Assembly: GCA_964276235.1 (NCBI GenBank) | Contig: CAXYEK010000001.1 | Coordinates: 806,001 to 870,000 of the forward strand | Origin: SCGC-AAA076-P13 sp964276235 | GTDB lineage: Bacteria; Pseudomonadota; Gammaproteobacteria; Magnimaribacterales; D2472 | Reading direction: 5' to 3' | DNA length: 64,000 bases | Made by a program: the position numbers and the translations under genes | The notes under the pieces: generated by a model | The model's input: the letters and a program-made list of their open reading frames with translations, nothing else | Database searches by the model: none | Told to the model about the DNA's origin: nothing | Shown: positions 54,297 to 61,929 of the stretch, piece after piece | Layout of the letters: each line of letters starts with the position of its first letter | How positions within the stretch are numbered: the first letter of the stretch is position 1

Positions 54297-55755
54297 TTTT
54301 AATAATTGAAATCATTAATAATAAATTTATAAAGAGCAATGGTACAGAAAAAATAACCATAATCCACTTAAATGAATCAACCCCACCAATAAACATCAGT
54401 AAAGAGGGTTGAATGACTAATAAAAATGCAAAAATTAGACGCAAATTACCTGAACTTTCAACATCAGACTTTTTCATTGAAGCAGAAGCTAAAACGTATG
54501 AGGAAGAATCATAAGTAGTACATAAAAATATAATACAAATAATTCCAAATCCAATTAGTAAAATATTTCCGAAATTTAAGGTTCCTATAGTATCAACCAC
54601 TAACTCCTCTCTGGTCATTGATCCATTTGACAATAGATAAGGTGAATTCAATAGCTCCATTTCAAATAAATATATAGATAGGTTAGATAAAATAGACATA
54701 CTAAAAATACATCCCAAACTTCCTATCAATATAGTTCCTAAAATTATCTGCCTTAAATTTTTACCATTTGAAATATTGACAATAAATGCTCCTACCATGG
54801 GAGCTAAAGCCATCCACCAAGCCCAGTAAAAAACACTCCAGTCTTTACTAATCGTTGTGCCTGTTGAAAAACTAAACTCTGGATATTTTTTTATAAGAAA
54901 CGCATATGATTCTAAAGAATTACTTAATATGTATTGAGTAGGGCCCAATATTAAAACAAATACTAGAAAGGCTATGACTAATATGATGTTTAAATTACTC
55001 AGCCTTCTTATGCCTTTTTGTATTCCTAAATAAGCACTTGTTGCAAATATAGATAAACACATAGCGATGGTAACTATATCTAAAATAGGGGTTCTATCTA
55101 TTAAAAATATTTTAGAAATAATAGTTGAAATTAATGGGAAAGATAGCCCTAAACCAACTCCAGCTCCACAAAGTATTGCCCCAATAAATAGAGTATCAAA
55201 TACTATTTCTAAGATCTTATTTTTTGTATTAAAAATACCTGAAAATGTAAGTTTAGATTTAGAATTAATTGTTAATGACAGAGCAAAGGCTATAGCTGGA
55301 AGACAATAAATAGCCCAGGCTGTAAATGACCAATGAAATAGTGGATAAGTTCTTGAGTACATTAAAATTTCTTCTATTGATTTGCCTGTTTCTGCATTTA
55401 AGACGTTGTAATAATCTATCCATTCAACAGTAGCCCAATATAGAAGAGCAGCACCAATACCAGCTGCAAACAGCATAGATCCCCATGAAAAAAATGAATA
55501 AATATCCTTGTTAACTAAATTAATTTCAATAGAGCCAAATCTTGAAAAAGAGATGAATAATAAGAAAAGTAGAACAGCAAAGCTTCCATACATATAAGTA
55601 GATTCAAATACTTCTGATAAGTAGTTATAAATATTATTCAGGGTAACTGCGCTACCAGCAGGATCAGATAATACATATATAGAAAGTACTAAAGATAGTA
55701 CAATTGTTATCAAAATAACGGTTTTATTCCATTCAGAATTTATTTTTTTAAACAT
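54271..55755 (-). CDS. BCCT family transporter
   Basis: A 494-residue betaine/choline/carnitine-type carrier with 12 helices. MLFAAGIGAALLYWATVEW is the TM3 glycine motif region, and FYWAWWMALAPMVGAFIVNIS the aromatic substrate-box helix. The usual ARIS/GR loop is altered to VNIS/GK. Lacks long terminal tails, so osmoregulation is unlikely; substrate could be betaine, choline or DMSP. Its start codon abuts that of the divergent TPR gene (CATATG, 55753-55758). Coupled with the alpha/beta hydrolase. Confidence 0.9.
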   Translation of the reverse strand: MFKKINSEWNKTVILITIVLSLVLSIYVLSDPAGSAVTLNNIYNYLSEVFESTYMYGSFAVLLFLLFISFSRFGSIEINLVNKDIYSFFSWGSMLFAAGIGAALLYWATVEWIDYYNVLNAETGKSIEEILMYSRTYPLFHWSFTAWAIYCLPAIAFALSLTINSKSKLTFSGIFNTKNKILEIVFDTLFIGAILCGAGVGLGLSFPLISTIISKIFLIDRTPILDIVTIAMCLSIFATSAYLGIQKGIRRLSNLNIILVIAFLVFVLILGPTQYILSNSLESYAFLIKKYPEFSFSTGTTISKDWSVFYWAWWMALAPMVGAFIVNISNGKNLRQIILGTILIGSLGCIFSMSILSNLSIYLFEMELLNSPYLLSNGSMTREELVVDTIGTLNFGNILLIGFGIICIIFLCTTYDSSSYVLASASMKKSDVESSGNLRLIFAFLLVIQPSLLMFIGGVDSFKWIMVIFSVPLLFINLLLMISIIKNVRTIKKL

Positions 55756-57723
55756 ATGTCAGAAAATAGTAACCTAAAAGATGCATTTACAAATGCTCAT
55801 GAACTTGTAAAACATAATAATCTAAATGAAGCTATCGAACAACTGACTGAAATTCTCAAGCATGATTCTAGAAATATTAATGCCTTATCTTTATTAATAG
55901 AAATTTATATTAAGCAAAATAATATTGATATGACCCTTGCAAGTATCGAAAACTTACTTGCAATAGATTCTACAAATAAAAGATGTTTAGAACAAAAAGT
56001 TAAGATTTATCAATTACTAAATAATCAGATAGCTTATCAAGATTCTTTAGAGATACTCCATAAAAATTACCCAACTATTGAAAGTTCAAGACTTTTATCA
56101 AATCTTTTATCAAGCAAGGGTGAAGATGAGAGATCCGATGATGTTATTCAAAGTTTTTTTGAATCTAATAAAAGCTATTCTGATTTATACAAAGGAATTA
56201 GACATGCTAAAGCTGGGAGAGTTAAGTTAGCAGAGGATGTTTATAAGAAGGTACTTAAAAAAGATAAAAATAATGTTGATGCGTTAAGACTTTTAGGATT
56301 GCTGGCATTCAAGACAAAGAATTATGATACAGCAGAAAAACTTTACATAAGAGCATTAACAATCAATCCAAACTTTGCTTTAGCATGGGATAATTTAGCA
56401 AAATTATATAGAATTCAAAATAAATTAGCTAAATCTATTCCTGCGTTTAAGAACCTTCTAAAATTAGACCCTAATAATTTTGAAGCACTCGTTTCTCTTG
56501 GAACTATCTTTACAAAACTAGCTAAATATCAAGAGGGTATCGATACGTATAAGGAGGCACTTTTAATAAACCCATCTAATGCTCGAGTTTATTTAAGTAT
56601 GGGTCATGCTTTAAAAACTTTAGGCAATAGATCGGAATGCGAAAAATCATATAAAAATGCTATTAAGTATTTTCATTTGTCAGGTGAAGCTTTTTGGAGC
56701 TTAGCAAATCTTAAAACTTATAAATTCTCAGATTCAGAAATAAGCAACATGGAATCAAGTATTCAAGAAAATATGCAATCTGATGAATTAATTCAAATGC
56801 ATTTTGCTCTTGGTAAAGCCTACGAAACAAATAAAGACTTCAATAAATCTTTTGAGAATTATAAAAAGGGTAACTGGCTTCAAAGAAAACAAGTTGATTA
56901 CAATTCAGAAAATCATAAAAAATCAATCGACGAGTTAATATCATTTTTTTCTAGTAATAAAGAATTACTACAAACAAAAACTGGAAGCAGTTCGGCTGAT
57001 CCAATCTTTATTCTTGGTCTACCAAGATCAGGTTCCACTTTGATAGAGCAAATTCTTTCATCTCATTCCTTGATTGAAGGCACTCAAGAGCTCCCAAATA
57101 TAATGGCAACATCAAAAAAAATTAGGCTCATCGATGATGTGAAAGGTTATCCTAATAATCTAAATGACTTGAATGATAATGAGTTCCTCAGCTTCGGTGA
57201 AGATTATATTAATGATACAAAATGGACTAGATCTAATAAACCTTTTTTTATAGATAAAATGCCGAATAACTTTGTTCATATAGGTTTAATCAAGATGATT
57301 CTTCCTAATGCAAAAATAATTGATGCAAGAAGAAATCCAATGGATACATGTTTTAGTTGCTATAAACAATATTTTGCTAAAGGACAGCACTTTACATACG
57401 ACCTTGATGATATTTCAAGATATTACAAAGATTACCTTAGACTAATGCAATTTTGGAATGATTTATTACCAGGTTCTATTTATACAATAAATTATGAAGA
57501 TGTAATTACAAATCCAGAAATTGAGATACCTAAACTTTTAGATTATTGCGATGTTAAGTTTGAAAAATCTTGCCTTGAATTTTATAAATCAAAAAGACCA
57601 GTTAAAACTGCAAGTTCAGAACAAGTAAGGCAGCCCATGTATAAAACTGGGCTAGATTATTGGGATAACTATAGCGATAATCTTGAAATATTAATAAAAC
57701 ATTTCCCTGAATATGCAAAATAA
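55756..57723 (+). CDS. TPR-sulfotransferase fusion protein
   Basis: A 655-residue protein: about eight TPR-like helical repeats (about 5-330), then a sulfotransferase domain (about 410-650) with PAPS-binding FILGLPRSGSTLIEQILSSHS (5'-phosphosulfate loop) and ARRNPMDTCFS (3'-phosphate loop). This TPR-sulfotransferase architecture is common in marine bacteria; acceptor unknown. First of four overlapping genes. Its ATG is immediately adjacent to the divergent BCCT start, with no Shine-Dalgarno and no intergenic space. Confidence 0.88.
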   Translation: MSENSNLKDAFTNAHELVKHNNLNEAIEQLTEILKHDSRNINALSLLIEIYIKQNNIDMTLASIENLLAIDSTNKRCLEQKVKIYQLLNNQIAYQDSLEILHKNYPTIESSRLLSNLLSSKGEDERSDDVIQSFFESNKSYSDLYKGIRHAKAGRVKLAEDVYKKVLKKDKNNVDALRLLGLLAFKTKNYDTAEKLYIRALTINPNFALAWDNLAKLYRIQNKLAKSIPAFKNLLKLDPNNFEALVSLGTIFTKLAKYQEGIDTYKEALLINPSNARVYLSMGHALKTLGNRSECEKSYKNAIKYFHLSGEAFWSLANLKTYKFSDSEISNMESSIQENMQSDELIQMHFALGKAYETNKDFNKSFENYKKGNWLQRKQVDYNSENHKKSIDELISFFSSNKELLQTKTGSSSADPIFILGLPRSGSTLIEQILSSHSLIEGTQELPNIMATSKKIRLIDDVKGYPNNLNDLNDNEFLSFGEDYINDTKWTRSNKPFFIDKMPNNFVHIGLIKMILPNAKIIDARRNPMDTCFSCYKQYFAKGQHFTYDLDDISRYYKDYLRLMQFWNDLLPGSIYTINYEDVITNPEIEIPKLLDYCDVKFEKSCLEFYKSKRPVKTASSEQVRQPMYKTGLDYWDNYSDNLEILIKHFPEYAK

Positions 57724-58396
57724 ATACGACTATCCTAAACTTGAAAGATTAGATACTGAAATAGGTCGTCATTATTTAGACTCAAATAATCATCCTGTTC
57801 CTAGTGTCACAACAATACTATCTGGAACTTCTAAAAGTTCAGCCGGCATTGATCAATGGAGGCAGAGAGTAGGCGATGAAGAGGCTGACAGAGTAATTAA
57901 ACAAAGCACTGACATAGGTACGGCTGTTCATGAAGCTATAGAAGTTTATTTAAATGGAGATGATTGGGACAATTTTACTGATGAACCAGACCAAATAATG
58001 GCTAAAAATATTACATCAAAGTTCATATCAGACGGACTGCTTGGTATTGATGAGGTTTGGGGTCTTGAAGTAGGTCTAATTCTAGATAATTTATATGCAG
58101 GCACTGCAGATTGTATTGGAAACTATAATGGTGTTCCTTCACTTATTGACTTTAAAACGGCAAAGAAAATTAAAAGACGAGAGTGGATCGAAGATTATTT
58201 TCTACAAGGGTGCGCCTATGCAAATGCTCATAATGTAATGTTTGATACTAATATTCAGCAAATTGTAATTTTAATGATAGATAGGGATTTAATATTCCAA
58301 GAATTTTTGGTTAAGCCATCAGAATTTAATCATTTGACAATGAAATGGAAGCAAAGATTAATTGAATTCAATAGAAAATTTAAGGACAAGGTATGA
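57713..58396 (+). CDS. PD-(D/E)XK exonuclease, MGME1/phage-type
   Basis: A 227-residue nuclease. PVPSVTTIL (nucleic-acid-binding N-terminal segment), GTAVHEAIE with His73/Glu74, GTADCIG with Asp133, then LIDFKTAKK with Asp146-x-Lys148 exactly 13 residues on, and Gln165 (QGCAYA) form a RecB-like core close to phage exonucleases and mitochondrial MGME1. Probably a single-strand-end exonuclease. It overlaps the sulfotransferase gene by 11 bases and the peptidase gene by 4. Possibly of phage origin; base composition looks local. Confidence 0.85.
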   Translation: MQNKYDYPKLERLDTEIGRHYLDSNNHPVPSVTTILSGTSKSSAGIDQWRQRVGDEEADRVIKQSTDIGTAVHEAIEVYLNGDDWDNFTDEPDQIMAKNITSKFISDGLLGIDEVWGLEVGLILDNLYAGTADCIGNYNGVPSLIDFKTAKKIKRREWIEDYFLQGCAYANAHNVMFDTNIQQIVILMIDRDLIFQEFLVKPSEFNHLTMKWKQRLIEFNRKFKDKV

Positions 58397-59091
58397 GACA
58401 AATAATAGCAATTGGTGGCGGTGGTTTTGGACGAGTTATCAAAGATCTTAAAATTGAAAAATATATAACATCTCAGTCATCATCCAAAAATCCAAAAATA
58501 TGTTTCATTCCAACTGCAACTGGGGATGATCAAGGTTATATAGATAACTTTTATAAAGCTTTTGATTCTTTAGGTTGTAAAACATCACATATAGATTTTT
58601 TTAAAAGAACAATAGACTTGAGGTCTCATGTTCTTGATCAAGATATTATTTATGTTGGTGGCGGTAATACAAAGAGTATGCTTGCAGTCTGGCGTGAATG
58701 GGGTCTGGATATAATTCTTGAAGAAGCATATAACAAAAATATTATTATGAGCGGTGTCAGCGCTGGTGCTATTTGTTGGTTTGATAAAGGAATAACTGAT
58801 TCTTGGAAAGACCATCAGGCAACATTAGATTGTCTTGGTTTTGCAGATGGTATTTGTTGCCCTCATTATGATGAGGAACCAGAGAGAATACCTTATGTTA
58901 AAGATATTCTATTAAATAATAAAATAGATTCCTGTTTTGCTATTGAAGGATATGCTGCACTTCATTTAGTTGATGATAAGCCTAAATATAATGTTAGTTT
59001 TGGAAGTGATACAGGATGTCATAACGTTTCAAAAAATAAGGACTTGATTGAACATACTCAAATCAAGGATACTGTTAAGATAATACTATGA
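58393..59091 (+). CDS. Peptidase E-like serine peptidase (S51)
   Basis: A 232-residue S51 peptidase: MRQIIAIGGGGFG, CFIPTATGDDQ, VGGGNTKSML, nucleophile Ser in SGVSAGAICWF, and CPHYDEEPER. The family includes alpha-aspartyl dipeptidase and cyanophycinase. No signal peptide. 4-base overlaps with both neighbours. Confidence 0.9.
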   Translation: MRQIIAIGGGGFGRVIKDLKIEKYITSQSSSKNPKICFIPTATGDDQGYIDNFYKAFDSLGCKTSHIDFFKRTIDLRSHVLDQDIIYVGGGNTKSMLAVWREWGLDIILEEAYNKNIIMSGVSAGAICWFDKGITDSWKDHQATLDCLGFADGICCPHYDEEPERIPYVKDILLNNKIDSCFAIEGYAALHLVDDKPKYNVSFGSDTGCHNVSKNKDLIEHTQIKDTVKIIL

Positions 59092-59459
59092 AATTAGCAC
59101 AAATATTATCTGGAATTCTTGGAACAGTTTTAGCAGTTCTTGCTATACGTTGGTTGCTATCTCCAGAAGAATCAGCAAATGGATTGAATATGGTTCTTTT
59201 GCAAGGAGAGGGACTTAATACACAGATTAGAGACTTTACAGCTCTTTTTCTGGGCACTTCGATCATGTGTTTTGTATCTTTATTTACTAAAGAGTATCAA
59301 TGGATTTTGTCCGTTGGATTAATATATCTTATAGCTGCTTTTACAAGTATTCTTGCAGATAATTTTTATGAGGCTCCAGTTGTATATTCATCTCTGATTG
59401 CAGAGATTATTTTTTCTTTAATGGCTCTCATCTCTGCTTTTATTTATAAATTTAAATAA
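59088..59459 (+). CDS. Four-helix membrane protein, unknown
   Basis: A 123-residue protein with four hydrophobic helices (about 4-24, 50-68, 71-90, 98-120), weakly like DUF4345-type proteins. It overlaps the peptidase gene by 4 bases and ends directly at the convergent nitroreductase stop. No function assigned. Confidence 0.7.
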   Translation: MKLAQILSGILGTVLAVLAIRWLLSPEESANGLNMVLLQGEGLNTQIRDFTALFLGTSIMCFVSLFTKEYQWILSVGLIYLIAAFTSILADNFYEAPVVYSSLIAEIIFSLMALISAFIYKFK

Positions 59460-60011
59460 CTAGAGTTCAGTTACAAAATCATCAATATTCATATCTGGAA
59501 CTTTTTTATTATTTCCACTTGAAGTACCCACATAAAGAAAACCTAAAATATCTTGATGTTCCTCAAGACCTAGCTCTTTATTAATTAGCTTGTTAAAAGC
59601 AAGCTTCCCTGTTCTCCATATGGATGAATAGTTCATTGCATTTAATGCGAGCATAATACTCTGCGCAGCTGCAGCTGTTGAAAGCTTTTGCTCAATAGCC
59701 GGAACTTTAGGATGTTCTTTATACGTATTGACTAAAATTATTAACATGGGAGCTCTAAAAGGAGCATTCTTATATTTATCAATTATTTCTTCGCTTACAT
59801 TGGGTAAAGTTTTAGCAAATTCTTCAAATATTGAAGAAAGTTTATTCAATCCTTCCCCTTTAACTTCAATAAAGCTGCTTGGTCTTAGCCATGCATGATC
59901 AGGTGCTCTAAGAGCTGCTTGATAGACAATATCCATTTCTGAGGAATTTGGATGTGGTTCTGTTAGCTGTCTAGCAGAGACTCTGTTTAAAATGTTATCT
60001 AAAGCATCCAT
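59460..60011 (-). CDS. Nitroreductase family protein (YdjA-like)
   Basis: A 183-residue flavin oxidoreductase. MDALDNILNRVSARQLTEP, AALRAPDHAWLRP and GLEEHQDILGFLYVGT closely follow the YdjA pattern, a compact nitroreductase-fold enzyme that uses FMN. Physiological substrate unknown. Divergent from the small membrane gene at 60076. Confidence 0.88.
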   Translation of the reverse strand: MDALDNILNRVSARQLTEPHPNSSEMDIVYQAALRAPDHAWLRPSSFIEVKGEGLNKLSSIFEEFAKTLPNVSEEIIDKYKNAPFRAPMLIILVNTYKEHPKVPAIEQKLSTAAAAQSIMLALNAMNYSSIWRTGKLAFNKLINKELGLEEHQDILGFLYVGTSSGNNKKVPDMNIDDFVTEL

Positions 60012-60075
60012 TTATTATTATGATAATTTAAGGTTAAGATAGGATAAATCACTTAAATAAAGAAGGGAATACACA

Positions 60076-60231
60076 ATGACATATCAACTAGGTTTAATTT
60101 TAATATTAGTAGTCTTTGCTCTAATTATTGCAAAAAGATTTAATAAAAAAGAAAGTGAGATGGATACCTATTTATATGAAGACGAAATGGATGAAGAAGA
60201 GTTAAAGGATATAGACGAAGAGCTACATTAA
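60076..60231 (+). CDS. Small membrane protein with acidic tail (51 aa)
   Basis: ATG 60076 preceded by GAAGGGAAT. MTYQLGLILILVVFALIIAKRF gives one helix, then KKESEMDTYLYEDEMDEEE..., a strongly acidic C-terminus. The layout recalls short inner-membrane adaptors. Directly followed by the convergent BCCT gene with no gap. Unknown function. Confidence 0.6.
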   Translation: MTYQLGLILILVVFALIIAKRFNKKESEMDTYLYEDEMDEEELKDIDEELH

Positions 60232-61714
60232 TTAATTATTTAGCTCTTCCTCTAGTGAATTATAGAACTCTCTGCAAGCAAAAGCCGTAATAATAGAAAA
60301 AGGCACTCCAAATATTACAACAGCAGTTTGAAGCGCACCAAGACCACCGGCCTTTAAAAGAACTGCAGCAACTACACCAAGCAAAATAGCCCATGTAATT
60401 CTTGATAACAGAGGGGAATCACTTGTTATATCAACATGCTTTTTTGAAGAGAGCATTGAAGCTACTAACGCACCAGAATCAGAAGAAGTAACAAAAAAAG
60501 TTACAATTAATATTAATGAAATAGTTGAAAGAGCTTTAGTAAATAAAAGATTATCAAATAATACAAACAAGGCCGTACTAGCATTATTACTAACAGCACC
60601 ACTTATATCACCAACATTGTTTAGAACTTGATAGATTGCAGCATTACCAAAAACACCCATCCAAATAAATACTATCAATGATGGAACCAGAAGAACTCCT
60701 ATTATAAATTCTTTAATAGTTCTTCCATAAGATATTCTTGCTATGAATAAAGATACAAAGGGTGCCCAAGCAAACCACCATGTAAAATAAAATAAGGTAT
60801 ATCCATTTTGATAAGTTGAGTCGTTGTAGGCTTCTGTCCATGTAGATAGCTGAATAATTTGATTTATATAAAGACCTGCATTTTGAACCATTGCATTTAA
60901 TATAAATATTGTAGGACCTAAAATTAATACAAGTAACACTAGCACTATGGCTATGACCATATTTAATTGAGACAAGCCTCTTGATTCCAACATCAAGACC
61001 TAGACAAACACTTATTAAGCCAATAATTGTTATTACTACAATAATTGCAAACTCATTTATCTGAATATTATAGACATAATCTAATCCACCATTAATTTGA
61101 GAAGCACCCAAACCCAAGGATGTAGCTATACCTATAATTGTTGTTAATATTGCAATCACATCAATAGCGGCAGCCAATAAAGCATTATTTTCAACCTTTG
61201 TTCCTAATAAAGAGCTTACTCTAAAAGCTTTCTTTTTATTGTAGGATGCAAATGCAAAACAGAGTCCTAAAGCAGAATAAATTGCCCATCCATGAAGTCC
61301 CCAATGTAAATTAGTTAAGCTAAGGGCCTTACCTGCGTTATAAGAAAGATCTCCCGCTATCATTTCTGGATAATCATTCAAATTTCCAATTGGTTCTGCA
61401 ACCCCATAAAATAAAAGACCAATTCCTAACCCAGCACTAAATAACATTGCTATCCAATTAGAGTAACTATATTTAGGTTTAGCATCATTACCGCCAAGCC
61501 TTATATTTTTATATTTTGTAAATATTAAATATATTGAAAAAACTAAAAAGCCATTTGCAATCAAAATAATAAACCATCCCAAATATTCAGATAAAAGACG
61601 CAACATTGTTTGAAATAGTGCAGCTGAAGCATCCAAGTTTGTATAAACGATGCTAGTTATTAAAGTTAACAAAAAGACAGAAGTTAGAAATCTCGCTTTA
61701 TTTATGTTTTCCAT
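60232..61714 (-). pseudogene. BCCT family transporter, single frameshift
   Basis: A second betaine/choline/carnitine-type carrier. The first part (ATG 61714) reads through AMLFSAGLGIGLLFYGVAEP and ...LDVGIKRL, then shifts at about 60983: one extra base sends it into nonsense ending at 60713, while the shifted frame resumes precisely with SQLNMVIAIV, FYFTWWFAWAPFVSLFIARISYGRT and TSSDSGALVAS. Joined, it would be about 493 residues with all family motifs (GxGIG, WW..W.PF, ARISxGR). Recent pseudogene or sequence error. It lies beside a TonB receptor, as does the intact BCCT at 54271. Confidence 0.88.
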
Positions 61715-61929
61715 TATTTAAATGTGATGATTTTAATGATATTTAGTGAAACATAATTATTTTCAATTATCTAGGTATATATAAATATTGAATGATATTT
61801 ATTGCACAACCAAATTTGCATACTTTATTTGAATCTACTACACTCTAAGAAGTAGTTATTTCTATATGTACATATCTTATATTTATATATAGAAGTTATT
61901 TTAATATATATATTTATAGGGGATATCAA

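Noticed and set aside
61742..61929. Runs of alternating TA before the last TonB receptor, considered as an origin or repeat element
   Set aside because: No DnaA boxes, no iteron structure; ordinary AT-rich upstream DNA.
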